A DNA stretch of 64,000 nucleotides from Adineta steineri (GCA_905250115.1 CAJNOI010000043.1:1-64000), one strand, 5' to 3'; shown: positions 1 through 13,300, counted from the first letter of the stretch. Numbers and translations: made by a program. The notes: generated by a model from the letters alone, not told the origin.

Positions 1-549
1 AAAAAAAAGCTAAAGTCTAAACTAAATGAGAAACGGAAGCACCTGTATATATGGATAAATAACACCTTCATTTTTATGTTTTTTCTTATAATAACTGAAA
101 CAAAATCAAATTTGATATTCTTCGAACTAATTTTGTTTGTCAAATAGCTTAATCGACAGAGTAAAGTGAATGTACATATCTTGAGGCTTAATTGTGCATT
201 GCTCAAACGAAGATGAAAAGAAAGGTGTTTAATGTTTTATATATACATATATAAATTCAACGACAAAAAGAAATACCCTCATTAGCAATTAGAAAAAAAG
301 AATTTAAAAGAAAATATTTTAGATCAAAGTAGATCAATATTTTTTTTCATTATGTCAATTCCAGATTTCTTTTTTTTGTATTTCCTTGAGATTATTTCTA
401 AGCAAAAAGCTTGATTAAATAAACAAAACTACATAGTGTGCATGTTTTCTTAACCTCGAAGGAAAAGTCTATCAATATATATCCTTGTCTCAGCATGTAA
501 CATTCACAGGTGATAGCCTCACTAGGTGGGCAAAGACTAATTTTGAGTG

Positions 550-792
550 TCAATTATAGATAAAGAAGGTTTTCTTTTTTGATCTCACCAGTACTCTTTT
601 CGATTTTTCATTATTGAATGTAGCTGGTACCGAACGTTGTTGATGATGATGATTTCGATATTCATATAAACAGCGTGCTTTACATTGTGCTGATATTAAA
701 GAACTATACCGAATATTAGCGATATCATTTGCTGTTGCAGCAGTTGAATAAATAAATTGAAGAAATAATATAAGGATAATTGAGACAATCAT
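550..792 (-). CDS. Possible first exon of a secreted Cys-containing protein (partial)
   Basis: The open frame starts at an ATG and begins with a hydrophobic signal-like stretch (MIVSIILILFLQFIYSTAA), followed by a CKARCLYEY cysteine pair and a His/Gln-rich segment. A good splice donor (CTG|GTGAGATC) lies near 583, so the last residues of the open frame are probably intron. A possible acceptor (AAAATTAG) follows about 50 nt downstream near 540, but the sequence after it reaches a stop quickly in the joined frame, so I could not extend the gene. The CxxxC pattern recalls the N-terminus of anosmin-like WAP proteins, but this is a weak resemblance. It may be a fragment of a gene that runs off the left edge, a broken gene, or chance. 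Confidence 0.3.
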   Translation of the reverse strand: MIVSIILILFLQFIYSTAATANDIANIRYSSLISAQCKARCLYEYRNHHHQQRSVPATFNNEKSKRVLVRSKKKTFFIYN

Positions 793-3017
793 GGTATATA
801 GAGAATGGTTAATCTAGCGAAATATATTTGTGTGTATATATGTGCACTTCGATAAGATCAAACGTTGAAATGAAAAAAAAGAAAATTAGCTACTGCACAA
901 TGTATATGTGTCTGTATGGCTTGCGATTTTTCCAATATATGAGACGCGATAGAGGGTGAGTGCATTGCGCCCACCCACTCCATGATTTTTCTCTTTCTCT
1001 TTCTCTCTCTTCTCTCATTTCTCTCTCTCTCCCTCTCGTTCTTTCCTGCGTTCATCGTTCTTCGGTCTATTTATTTTTTGAACCCGACACTAGACTAAAA
1101 GAGTTGTACATTTAGACAATATAACAAAAAAAGCAAATGAAGAACAAAAAAAAGAAAAACTTATTCCATCGTTGCCGATCATTATATACATATAATTGTC
1201 CTATGTCCGGTAAAATGATTGTACTAGTTAATGTCCAATATTGAGATCTTGAATTGATTGAGAATCAAATTCTAATAAAAAGGATCAGAGAAAAAGAATC
1301 TCATCTAATTGAAAAAAAACGACCATTTAAATGAGTATGAGATATATATATAATTTCAAGTTTTATACATTTATTTTCAATATGTTCTCAATATTCTACC
1401 TATTAAAAGAAATGGTGCTCCGTTCTATTGATTGAACAGGAAGTGTGGACCGCGCACACTCTTCAGGTAATTGTATATGTATGATGGAATGCATTGCTTT
1501 TTCAAGTGGTTGTTGCCGATCGCCATATGGACAGATTTTTTTTTATGACAATGACAACGGACGCGATGGTTGAAGTTAGTTTAAAATTCAAGTAGCCGGA
1601 AATATGTGTATACATATATATTTGTGTGTGGGTATAAATCAAGGCAAAAAAAACAATACTGTCTTCACTCTTTTTTTCTCTTTCACTAACTGAATTGATC
1701 ATTGAAGTAGACGAATAATCAATCCAGTTTTTCCTCTATTATTACTTCTTTTGATACAAGAGTGACATAATCCTTTTGTCGCCTGTTTTAAAGTGGTCTC
1801 CTTTTTTTTGTCTAACTCTGAATACCTTTGAAAAAAGAAGAAAATGTCGTTTCCTCTTTGTATTTTATCTTCGTTCGATAATAATAATGATGGTGACGAT
1901 GATGACAGATCTAGAAAATCGAATTGGAGATGTGAGATGTATGAGAGAAGGAAGGAGAGAGAGAGAGAGAGGAAAAAAATGTCACGCAAATTAGTTCCTC
2001 CTTTTCTATATTGTCCTCTCATATTGTGTATGTGTGTGTGTATATATGATCGATTCATAACGGAACGGAAATGGCGTAATAAGACGCCGCATTTCTTTCT
2101 CCCCTTGCCCTCTCCCAGTTCAATTGAAAGAGAGAGAGTCATCAAATTAATTTATTCCAACAATCGTGAAGTGGCCTCTCTGCTGTCGTTGTCAATTTGT
2201 TCTTTGCCCCTTTCTATTTTGCGTGTACACACACATATATATATATTATATATATATCTTTCTATATTACGTCAATCAACATATTATATTCTTAGAATAA
2301 TCAATGGAAAGTTTTGATTTTCTCTCAGAGAACTCATCAAACTTTACGCTTCATATTATTCTTATCTATCACCAGGAAATTGAGATTCTTATATGTTGAC
2401 TTCGATTACAAGTACATCTAATAAAGAACACTTCAAGTATTTGTTATAGTATGTTACTATATTGAATAATATTAACAATATCCTTTTGTGATGTAAAATC
2501 AAAGAATAAGTGTTTGAATAAAAGGCGTTCGATCATAAAGATATATACATTTTTTTTTCTCTCCTTGAAAATCTTTTCTTTTATTCAAATATACGATTAA
2601 CAATAGAATGATTGTTCAATAAGATCAATGAATATTTCTTCCTTTTCTTCTTCTTCTTCTTATATTCAATGTCAAAACGGATTTTTGATAAAATCTATCA
2701 AACGAAATCTGATCATCATCTAATTACAAATGAAAAAAAAACGAGAAATATTTAGTTATATATCTTGTGTATTGACAAGTATTAATTTTTTTAACGTATG
2801 TATAAATATGTGTAATATATATCTGAGAATAAGTACAAAAGAAAAAAAAAAAAGAACGAAAAAAAGACGATAGAGAACAGTGAGTTATCGTATCACAATA
2901 GACATCACAGTGCAAAAAAAATAATAGGTAATAAAGTTGGAGAAAGAAAACAGACTATCAATGTATATATATATATATATATATTTATAAATGCATACAT
3001 ATGTATAAATAAATATT
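793..3017. other. Intergenic spacer with low-complexity tracts
   Basis: I see no gene here. The stretch contains CT/GA microsatellites (around 990-1040, 1940-1980 and 2100-2130), TA runs (2230-2260 and 2961-2985) and A/T homopolymers. Open frames across these tracts have only repeat-driven composition. The right part is the 3' flank of the kelch gene on the minus strand. Confidence 0.6.
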
Positions 3018-6000
3018 CTATTGTCGATAAGCGACACAAGCAAAACCTGAATCACATCTGGGTGTTAACATTTGACTTTCAATGGTCCATTCATCTTTAT
3101 CACTATCATAAACTTCAACTGTATCAAGTAAAGATGTTCCATCATAACCACCGATAACAGCTATTCGTCCACGAATAAATGCCGAACCACAATAACATCG
3201 TCGAACAGACATACTTGTTACATTTGTCCATTGATTTGTTTGACTATCATATCGTTCTACACTTGATAAATGAACTGTTCCATCAAATCCACCACAAGCA
3301 AATATATATTGATCAATTGTTGCACAACCAGCACCTTACAAAAAAGAAAAATAATTCAATTATAGATTTATATTGAATTATATAAGTTGAATAGATATTA
3401 ATTCTACCTGAACGTGGTGTTAACATTGGTGCCATTGGAGACCATCGTCCTAGATTAATATCTAATAACAAAAAAAAAAACAGAATAAATACATAATTAA
3501 AAATGAGGAAATAATTTTTACCATATTTTTCAACTGTTTGTAACAGACTAAGGCCATCATATCCACCTAAATGAATAAAGAAATTTTCAAAGTATATTTA
3601 TCATTCAAGAAGATTTTGATGTTTTATTGAATTAAAGAAGATTCAATTTCGAACGAATAATATATAATGAATTTAGACGTATTTTTATCGACAGGAAAAA
3701 ACAGTCGATCTTCATATAATCTATTCAGACAATCTATTTGTTGATTTTTCTATGTATCCTATAAAATAATTCATGCATTTTGCTATTCACTAGACGAATC
3801 TAATTCATTCTGATTATCAATCTTCTTTTACTAAACAAACTAAATTTCCATGTAAATTTTTTTATCATTATTCTTCCGAATCCTTCACTGTCATATTTAA
3901 TATTAATAATGAAGAAAAACAAACAACTAAATAATCTATTCTCCTTGAAAAAATTCTTTCATCTATATCATGTTCGTTCTTAATTAAATAAATCTACACA
4001 TACCAATACAATAAAGATGATCACCAATAGCCACAAGACCAGCTCCTTCTCTACCTACATGCATATCTTCACCAATTGTCCATACATCAGTTTTTTCATC
4101 ATAACATTCTGTTGATGCTAATCGAGACGATCCATCAAATCCTCCACATACATATATTAAATCTAGACGAAAAAAGATTATTTTTAACTCGAAAAAACAA
4201 TAAACAATTTACTTTGATGCACACAAACACCAGGTAATGCTAGATAGATGAAAATAAATCTTCAGCATTTTTTAAAAAATATTCTATCATTTACCCCTTC
4301 GATAAGTTAATGAAGCAACTGGTTGCCAATTAGCATTTTCTTGAGATAAATCAAGGCATTCAACAGAATTCATACGTTGTCGTCCATCATAACCACCAAC
4401 AACATAAAGTCGTTTACCAATAGCTGCTGCTGCTGCATATCGACGTCTTTTTGTCAATGGCTAAAATACAAAAAAAACATTAAGTTTAAAATTTTTATTA
4501 GAAGATTATCTAACTTGTAAAGCAGTCCATTCATTTGCTCGTGGATTCCATCGTTCAACAATATCTACAGGTCGTTGATGAGCACCAAAACCTCCCGCTA
4601 CCTATATGAACAAACCAAAATACATTTGAATTTTCAATACTATGAAATATATATATACATACAATAAGATGTTCATCTTTTCCTATATAAAAAAAAAGAA
4701 TCTTATTTTTATACTTAAAAAATTCATCTTTTACTTACCACGTCGACTAATAAATCGTGTTCCTGTCATTGTTTTTCGACAATCTGGTCTTAAATGATAT
4801 CGTTTAGCTTCATCAAGTAAATCACGACATTTATGTGATGTTCTTATTAGTACCTAGAAATAGAGAATGTCTATCAAACAAAGAAAAGTTTGTTTTTTTT
4901 AAAAATTTTTACTTCATTATCACATATATCAGTAATAAAACGAACACCAAGATATGGCAATCGAACATGTTGTAGAAGTGTTAATAAATATTGTTGTCGA
5001 AATGTTTGATCATGTTTTATCCAAGACATAACAGAATTATATATTATTTCTTCATTTGGTACCTTTAGAAATAAAATATAAAAAATTTCTTTTGATTACC
5101 AAAACAAAAACTAACTTCAATTTCATCGGATTGTATAAGGTCTTCAACTTCATTGGCTTTTAATGTTAAAAATTCTTCACTATGTACTACAGCACCAAAA
5201 TGTGACCAAATAAATGATAAGGCTAAAATTTAATAGTATTTAATTTTTCAAAAAATGTATATTTTTGATGAATTACCAGCTTGTTTTAATTGTAAGCAAT
5301 TATGTAAATCAGCAAAACAATATATGCCTAAACAATTCGATGGTTCAAGATGACTAGCAAGAAAAAGTGCACATTGTCGTTGAATATCTGTAAACAAAGA
5401 AAAGTTCGTAAGAATATACGAAAATAAAATAAATAAACATTACCAGTTCCATTTAATTGAAGTAGAGAAGCAGCTGGAAGAATATCTTGAACATTTTCAC
5501 TTGTTACTGTTACTGGTTCACCATAAATTGAATTTAAAAGAATTTCCATTACGGATGCACTAAAACCTTTTAATTCAATAACATTCATATGACGCTCGAC
5601 CATCTAAATATTTTTAAATAAAATATAATAATAAAACTTTTTTTTGGGATTTACTTCTCCGGTAAACATAGCAGCAAAATAATCACTGACAGCTGCTAAG
5701 ACAAGACGATGAGCAGGAAAAAGAGTTTGATCAACTTTAAGTGTAACATCACATAGATGTTCACCTTTACGAAGTTTATTCATACGTGATATTAATTGAT
5801 GAGAATGAGCTAAATCATGGGAAGTATTTGGAACTAATGTTTCATCGATAGGATTTGATATTTTTGAATCATATCTTTAGAAAATAAAAAAAAATAAAAT
5901 AAAATATTTAAATAGAAGAAAAAATGTTTAACATACTCAAGAAATCGGTCATTTTGATAGATCGAACCGGGAACTTTGTTTTTAGGCGTAGTATTAGTAC

Positions 6001-6022
6001 TGTTAGAAGAAGGACTTGTCAT
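3018..6022 (-). CDS. KLHL12: Kelch-like protein 12 orthologue, BTB-BACK-Kelch adaptor
   Basis: This is a substrate adaptor for cullin-3 ubiquitin ligases; in vertebrates KLHL12 acts on SEC31 and Dishevelled (family knowledge). Fifteen coding exons read on the minus strand: 6022-5937, 5874-5655, 5603-5444, 5387-5277, 5222-5116, 5062-4913, 4853-4739, 4682-4663, 4601-4515, 4460-4295, 4239-4213, 4162-4004, 3566-3522, 3461-3408 and 3334-3018. They sum to 1824 nt, or 607 aa, against 568 in human. The BTB domain contains CDVTLKV and LVLAAVSDYFAAMFTGE. The BACK domain contains EPSNCLGIYCFADLHNC. Six kelch blades follow, each with a GG pair (VGGYDGRQRMNSVECLD, IGGYDGTSLLDTVEVYD). The match to KLHL12 over KLHL18/20 rests on ELKGFSASVMEILLNSIYG and the PANEEIxY-like region after BACK. 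The start ATG opens a short unconserved leader of about 35 residues. Introns are mostly 45-70 nt. One exon has only 20 nt and another 27 nt. Confidence 0.93.
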
Positions 6023-7548
6023 TTTTTACTGTGATTTGTGTGCGCTAGTCATGTAAAAATCAAGGATAATGTCATAGGTAGGTACACTTCGGATTGGATA
6101 CTGATGAGTAAAACAGCTGAGTGAGAAACAAAGATGTCGCCGAGAGTTGTTGTGCGTATATATATATATATGTCTGATATAACACTTTACATTTTAATTT
6201 AACAATGACATAGACATACTCTCTCTACTTTGTCAATATACTTATATTATCTTAAGTGTTTGTTTTATATAACCATTGTTTCGTCTTCACTTTGAATTTT
6301 GTGCATATGATTATATCGATTATTCTAGAAGTATCTTGATTTTAAGTGATAAAAAGTCTTGTGAAATTTCTACACGTGTTCAGATTTTAAGTGAGAACAA
6401 AATTATAAATTTCTAATAAAACTATTTTGATTTAATTATTACACTTAATTAATTTACTATTGAATTTCAATGAAAAATATTAGTTTAAAATAGTTCTATA
6501 ATAAGCGTAGAATTACGGATGAGAAAATATTCTCATCTCACGAGATCTTAATAAATCTATAATTTTATTTCGTCCAAGTTAGTTTCAAGATATAATCTAA
6601 TTATTTTTCGGTTTACTCGTGCGATTAATTATGAATGCTGAAGATTGTAAATTTAGTTTTACTCTACGCGATAATATGTCTAAATGGAACGCTTATATAG
6701 ATTCAATAATGAATCATGTACAATATAAATCTTCTATTTATCATTATTCATTGTAGTGTATGTCTGATCTTTCGAAAAAAATCTTGACAGATTTCAACTC
6801 ATTTCTTTTACTAGACTAAAAAAAACTACAAACCTTTTCGTTCTTGTTTGTTTTTCGAAAGTATGCGATACAATATATATGATAATAATTGTAATGAAAA
6901 GGTAGATTCATTGGAAGTATCACCCTCTACCAAACTATGTCGCAAGAGTCAAGGTATTCAATGGAAGTATAAAGATAAGTTTATAGATATACTGAAATGC
7001 TATCATCAGACTAATATTCAGCTACTAGTAGAAATAACAATATAGGATTTAATATATGTTAAGTGAATTCAATCACTTGGAAGTATTATTATTTATTCTT
7101 AAATTCAATTTATACCCTGTTTACTATTGCTCAAAAAAAATATACTATTCATTGCATAAAATGTACAAAATAAATTTTTTCTTACCCTTAATAAATCTGT
7201 ATATTTTGAAACCATTCCAACTATTAAGAATACGTTCGTTAGTAATAAAAATATCATTAATATTATGTTGTAAACTTATCATAATTACAATCGATATAAA
7301 ATGAATAGAAAATGTGTATAACACAAGGACGTTGTGGGGTATATTTAAGAAAATAGAGAACGAATAAGTCAACATCATCATCACCATCATCATGTAGGTA
7401 AAGCCTTGAACGAGAGAAAAAAATACATATACACCATGATGTAGTCATCTATTTAGGTATAAAAACCTTTTATATTAACGAGCTTTTTAAGTATTAAAAC
7501 AAAATATTTTTCAATAACTACGAAACAAAATAATATCAAAAAGATATA
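6023..7548. other. AT-rich spacer upstream of the kelch gene
   Basis: The first 150 bases are the likely promoter/5' UTR of the kelch gene and contain a TA run near 6156-6172. The rest is AT-rich. An open frame at 6848-7045 has no recognisable domain and no clear promoter, so I do not call it. An 'atcatcatcaccatcatcat' microsatellite lies near 7375-7395. Confidence 0.55.
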
Positions 7549-7930
7549 AACAACAAATTTGATGGAAAAATTGTTTTAATTACCACTAAACAATTCATGG
7601 CTGAAGGTTTAGAACATGTTTTTATTACCGGATGAGGACAACAACAAGCACTCAATAAAGTCATTAAAATAATTAATAGTAAAAATCGATCTTGACAAAT
7701 TCTACAATATTATTCAAAAAGAAAAAAAATTCTTTTCACTAATGCATTCAATCACCGAAAAACATTTTGATGATCTGTTCAATGTCGATGTTAAAAGAGT
7801 ATTTTTTTTATCGTGCAGAGAACTCTATCAATTTTTACCGATCATAGATCAAGCATTATTAATGGATCTGTTTACTCTGTTAGAGTTTCATTTCATCAAA
7901 ATGTTTCCAGTGCTACAAAAGTAATATAAT
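7549..7930 (+). pseudogene. Decayed short-chain dehydrogenase/reductase (SDR) copy
   Basis: The pieces lie in order but in more than one frame. GKIVLIT and then QFMAEGLEHVFITG (about 7561-7650) match the Rossmann start and second strand of SDR enzymes. KKILFTNAF (about 7720-7745) sits where the family has the NNAG or FANAG motif. SITEKHFDDLFNVDVKRVFF (7748-7809) is the usual helix before the active site. SSIINGSVYSVRVSFHQNVS followed by SATK (about 7847-7920) covers the catalytic Ser region, with the Tyr of YxxxK lost. The glycine motif after LIT is deleted, about 20 residues before the NAG-like strand are missing, and there are in-frame stops and at least two frame changes. It stops before the C-terminal third. 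The sequence resembles bacterial-type glucose dehydrogenase-like SDRs, so an old horizontal gain followed by decay is possible, but this is inference. Confidence 0.7.
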
Positions 7931-8391
7931 TTGTGTTCTTTGCTCATGTTCATCTACTGCAATACTTAAATTCAAACACAAATCTTTATAATTGATTAAA
8001 AAATGCAAATAAAAACCTAGTTACAATAATATATCTTGCTTTTGTTTATCATTAATTGAACAGTGAACATGGTTATAATAGCTACACCAAATTTATAGCG
8101 AACATATTCAGTAGTGATATTAAAAATAGACTGCAGTATTTCTTTTGACACTTTAAACTCTTTAATTTTGTGATTCATTCAATAAACATCTATTCATTAT
8201 CATGTAAAAGATTATCTGATTTATTTTAAATTCACAATTTTATTCATTCAATTTGATTTTTTTGAGTTCAGAAATGCAATAAACTTTCTGTATGCTGAGA
8301 TATTGTATTCTTTTTTTTTGTTAGTATCGTATACGAATTATCATTCAATAAAAAGAAAATAATAAAGATGAACAGTTGCCATGTCTCTTCA
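7931..8391. other. AT-rich spacer
   Basis: No gene is visible. It holds the 3' flanks of the SDR pseudogene (+) and of the small secreted peptide gene (-). Confidence 0.5.
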
Positions 8392-8726
8392 TTAATTTTT
8401 TCTCTTGTGAGGAGGTCGAAAACGGTTAGCACCTTTATGTGTACTGTCATATTTGTCACTTGCGTGAATATGATGTTTGTGAACTCGCAGAAAACCATCT
8501 GGTCGTCCCACTAAGATGGATCCACGTCTTCTGTGATCTTTCTTTATTTCATGATGTCGTACTTTACCACCTCGACCACGAGTACGTGGACCAAGAGAAA
8601 GTTGATCACTGACTAGTTAAGTAAGAAGTCAAATAAATATTGAAATAGAAATAAACAATGCTACAAACTTGAAAATAAACACATTAGTATGAAAGTAATA
8701 GCAAATAAAACAATGATTAATTGCAT
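8392..8726 (-). CDS. Small secreted basic, His/Arg-rich peptide (hypothetical)
   Basis: Two exons (8726-8669 and 8612-8392) encode 92 aa. Exon 1 is a clear signal peptide, starting MQLIIVLFAITFILMCLFS. The intron is 56 nt, with donor GTTTGT and acceptor ACTAG. The mature part starts about SDQLSLGPRTRGRGGKVRHH and ends RFRPPHKRKN. It has no cysteine and is strongly cationic (Arg, Lys and His), with a repeated HxxH pattern (VHKHHIHASD). The joined phase is A|TC, and no other phase gives a long frame. A TATA box lies at 8761-8769, 35 bp upstream of the ATG. The function is unknown. The composition would suit a nucleic-acid-binding, metal-binding or membrane-active peptide, or a peptide-hormone precursor; dibasic sites are present but no glycine-amidation repeats. 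Confidence 0.72.
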
Positions 8727-8760
8727 TGTACAATTGTATAATAAAATAATATTCGATAGT

Positions 8761-8769
8761 CTTTATATA
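8761..8769 (-). promoter_or_regulatory. TATA box of the small basic peptide gene
   Basis: TATATAAAG on the minus strand, 35 bp before the ATG of the peptide gene at 8726. The position suits a core promoter with a very short 5' UTR. Confidence 0.55.
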
Positions 8770-9397
8770 GTACAATTTGTACTGGGAACTTTTCACTGAC
8801 GTGTCTTATCTATTGCGTTTGATTATTTAATCGAATAAATACTATTCATGACACACTAGAGAGTCATAGAATAAGATAAAATATAATACATATTACACTA
8901 CATCACACTTAAGTGAATGTTATGATAGTGTAAATGCCTTTTATTGTATTCATTTTAATTGTATATTATCATTAGAATAGCGTAATTATTTGTACGTTAG
9001 ACTAAAAAGATTTTTAAGCATTGTTACTGATTGATGATAAATTAAACGGTTTCTTATCGAATGTAGTCATTCATAGTGAGAAAAAACTGCGTCATTCTCC
9101 TATGTACAACAAATAAACGTCGCATTTTTTTTATTTTCTTTCGTAATGTTTGATTATAGTAATGAAACCTATGAAATAATTCTTGTTCGTATATTTACTT
9201 ATTTAAATCAATATAAATATATTTTCCTTTTATTGAAACAATATAATTAAATAGAAGAATACGAGAAAAACTAGAATGATGATAATATTCAAAGAATAAG
9301 TAGTAAATTGAAATGTAGGGTTTTTTTTTTGTATTTAGTCGAAGTTTTCTTTCTAGAACACAAAAAAAAGAAATAAATTATATGAAAATATGAATAT

Positions 9398-9760
9398 TTA
9401 TGTATAATAGCCGCTAAAATCCATTGCCGTTGATCTTGCTTGATTTTTGACTACTAATGAATCAAGTGGGAGAAGACGACTTCGATATGGTTCTTGTTTT
9501 GTTGTATATCCAGCTTTAGAAAAATTACGAAAATGTAATTTTTCCACATGATCTAAACCGTGTGCTGTTGGATAAAATTGATTCATTTTCATTCCATTAA
9601 TCGTATAATCATATCGAATTGTTCGAGCATGTTCTTGACGATTATATCTATTATTTATTTCTCTTTGTGCATGTTCACAGGATAGTTGATGATTGCGAAG
9701 AACATAACCATTCTCAAATGTTTTCAAACAAGATGGAAAACCAATACATGGGTAACGCAT
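9398..9760 (-). CDS. Hypothetical 120-aa protein with a zinc-finger-like N-terminus
   Basis: This is a single uninterrupted frame with a normal ATG and coding-like composition. Near the N-terminus Cys5-x5-Cys11-x12-His24-x3-Cys28 could form one CCHC/C2H2-like zinc finger. A charged segment follows (EINNRYNRQEHARTIRYDY), and the protein ends MDFSGYYT. I see no signal peptide or membrane segment. I do not recognise the family. It lies in the same direction as the ZO gene upstream, about 550 bp beyond that gene's stop. It could be the last exon of a longer gene, but no good acceptor precedes the ATG. Confidence 0.5.
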   Translation of the reverse strand: MRYPCIGFPSCLKTFENGYVLRNHQLSCEHAQREINNRYNRQEHARTIRYDYTINGMKMNQFYPTAHGLDHVEKLHFRNFSKAGYTTKQEPYRSRLLPLDSLVVKNQARSTAMDFSGYYT

Positions 9761-10309
9761 GTTGTATAGATGAGAATTTTCTTTCTATGATCTTTACTAT
9801 TTACGTTATAATGTCTTCTGTTTATTTATGTTGCTAGACACTTTTCATTTTTAGAAAAAGAGTATCAAGTTTGTCATACAGAACGTTAATGACACAAGCA
9901 TTTTTTTGTTTTTTGAAAAAGAATGAGCAAAAGAAAATATAAGTGAATGACAAACACTTACTAACATAAATCATGCAATCAAATTGAAATAGAATGTGCA
10001 TTTTAGTTACTTTGCAAAAATAATTTCATACTATATTATTAATGATATAATGACTGTTAAAAATGCAAATGGTACGCTATATTTTCTAGTGAATCTTCTT
10101 TAAATATTAACATATATAATTTCTTTATATTTTATGATTTATTAAACTCTTATTTGTTGAATATATCGCTCAAGTTTTTAATATATAGAATGCAATAAAA
10201 AAAAAACTTTCAATCGAAGAAAACTAGTTTTTTTATAATATGTATATATACATATAAAAACAAAGCAAAATTAAATGATTGCAATTATAATAGGAATGAA
10301 AAAGAAAAA
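9761..10309. other. Spacer/3' flank of the ZO gene
   Basis: AT-rich sequence between the 120-aa gene and the ZO stop codon. Nothing else is visible. Confidence 0.5.
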
Positions 10310-13300
10310 CTAGAAATGATCAACAAGTATAGAAACATTTGAATTTGTTACATGATTTATTCCATTAAGCATCATAGATTTATCTTGTTGATGATTTGTT
10401 GAACCATCTAGAATGAAAGAGATCTTATAATTATATTTAATTTTTCAGGAATAAATTTTACTTTGATTAGCACCATGAAGCATAAGAGCTAATTGATCTG
10501 CATCATCTCCACCACAATGTGGTAAAGTTAATTCAACTGGTTTTAAAAATTGAACACCATGTGGACCACATAAAACAATTGGACTTAATAAACGTTCACC
10601 TTGTTTAGCATTAAATGAACGAATATTTGATCCATCTTGAGATACTTGAAAATAGATTTCTTGTTGAACACCTTCTGGTATAGCACCAGCTGGAACAGAT
10701 ATTGAGACACCTAAAAAGTATCGGATGTGGTGTATATTATTACTGAATAGATCAAAATAGTATCATACCTGTTAATGGACAAGATAATTTTCCACCATAA
10801 CAATCCATCACACCACGAGCACTACCAATAATATTAAATCCATCTTGTGTTGAATATATCCTTGAATAAAAATAGTTTAAATAATCAATTAGTTAAAAAT
10901 AAAAGGTGATAAGCAAAGCATATGCTCATGCATGTTTTTTTCTAGTTTTATAATTAATATATATCAAAAAGATATGAATAAATCTATACAATACCTTGTT
11001 TCATCAAGTTCTTTGATACTTTTATCTTTTACACTTAATGTTGATGATGTTGATGAAGATGAAAGAATATTTTGTGATAGTTGTTGTTGTTGTCCAAGAA
11101 AAGATCGATCATCATGAGTATAAACACGTGGTTTTTGTATTGCATATTCACCATTTTGATAATGATTTCGATTTGTTGATAATTGATGATTTATATTATG
11201 TGCTGTTGTAGAAAACGATTGTGATCTTGCACTTTCTAATGATCCTAATGTACCAGATGATGTATGATTATGTTTTTTACTTGAACACATCTTTTGTTTT
11301 AATAATGATTCTGTACGTAGTTTTTCATTAGAATTAATTGACGAAAGTTGTTCATTACGACGTACAGTATCCATTGATGTACAACGAATTATACGATTAG
11401 ATAGATCATTATTATTACTATGAGAATTATGACTATTTGAACATGAAGGTAAAGCTGTATGTCGAGATGATGAAGAACTTAAAGGCCTAAAATTCAAATG
11501 AATTACAAAATTATTATCATAATTTAGTTTAATACCTATTCCATGTAGCATAACTATTCATCGGTAAATTTTTTTCTATATATGTCATGGTTGATTTATC
11601 CGTTGAATGTTTTGCCATATTATGTTGAATAGATCCTCCACTATCACTTGAACTAAGTCTTTCATTTGGATTTATTGTTCGAAGTTTTGGTGCAATAAGT
11701 GGTCGTCGAGATGGAATTCGATTTGATTTTCCATTCAATGTATTCGATTGTGACCCACTGAAGAGAAAAGATAACATGCATAATAAAATTACATGCAAAA
11801 AATTACTTTGTTTCATGTGCATGTGCTTTAATGAAAGGTGCTTGAATAAGCTTAGCTGTGCTTTGTGTATTAGTTAAATGTTCATTTTCAAAATGATTTT
11901 TATACTTCTCTTGTTCATTAATATATAAACGTTGTAAACGATAAATATCATCTTGTTCAACATGTGGTATTGACTCAGTACGATAGACTACATGTCCATT
12001 GGACAATGAATTATACGAACGTTGATTTGTTGAACGATTTCTATCCTAGAAAAATTTCATCAATAAAAATAATAATTTAAATCAAAACAAAAATTAAAGA
12101 AATTTACGTTATTATATTTATCTGTTCGAAATAAATCATCATTATTAACATTTGATTCAAAATTATTATTATTATTAATATCATTAATTGGTTTTATATA
12201 AGATATAGATTTAGGATAAAAATTTGAATTATTTGTATTTGAATTGGAATGTATTATTACTGATCGACGATGATGTTGTTCACCATTTGTTGTTGGAATT
12301 TCTGTTACGGAATGACTACGATTTGGTAATGACATGGTAGAATTTGGGACAAATGCACTATCTAAAGAATTATTGCGAAATTTAAACTTATCTACATAAT
12401 AATAAACACTTACTGTCATCATCATCATCATCTTCTTCGTCCTCTTCTTCATCTTCAAGATCACGATGTAAATCACTTGAAAATGAATGCTAAAGAAAAA
12501 TAATCATTTAAAAATCCAGAAAAAGAAATATTTTGAATGATTTTTACAATTTTATCTCTTGGAAATACGACAGGATCAGATGCAACTCTTTGTAAATAAT
12601 TATTTCCTTTTTTATTATGTAAATTCATTGTTTCAGAATCTGGACTAGATTCATATCGATTGGAATTATCATCTGAATAACTTTGTCTTGTTGAAATAAA
12701 ATATTCATCGGAATTAGGTAAATCTTTATCAGCTGGTCGATCGTCACTCATCCATATTGGTTGTTCTTGTTGCATTTCAATTTGTCCTTTTAAAATTTTA
12801 TACCAATTCGTTGTTGTATCAAGTTTTATTGTTGATGTAAATAAATAAGAATATAAAAATTCTAAACGTTCCGATGAATCAAATAAACGTCGCGAAGATT
12901 TTTGATAGAGTTTGCCATATTCTTGACGAAGTTGTTTTATTTGACGACGATCAGATGCTTTAAAATAAATAACTATAGGATAACATTGAGCATAATTTAA
13001 TTGTTCAACTGCTGTTGGAGTTACATCAAGTAAACAATGACGATTCTAATACATATATACATGTTATTGAAAACATAACAAAAACAAAACTGTCAGATGT
13101 AACTTACTCGTTGAATAACATTTTTGATACTTTGTAATTTAATAACATTAGCACGTGCTTTCGTAGGAGAATGCATTTCAATGCCTAGTAATAAATATTT
13201 TTTTGTAAGAAAACGAAATTTAAAATTTTCAACTTACGGGGTAATTCAAATAGTTCAGGATAATCTTTAATCAAACGATCACGTGCAATATCAGCCAAAG

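Noticed and set aside
1699-2317. Overlapping open frames of 148-157 codons on both strands
   Set aside because: They run through CT/GA and TA microsatellites; the residues are Ser/Leu or Arg/Glu runs set by the repeats.
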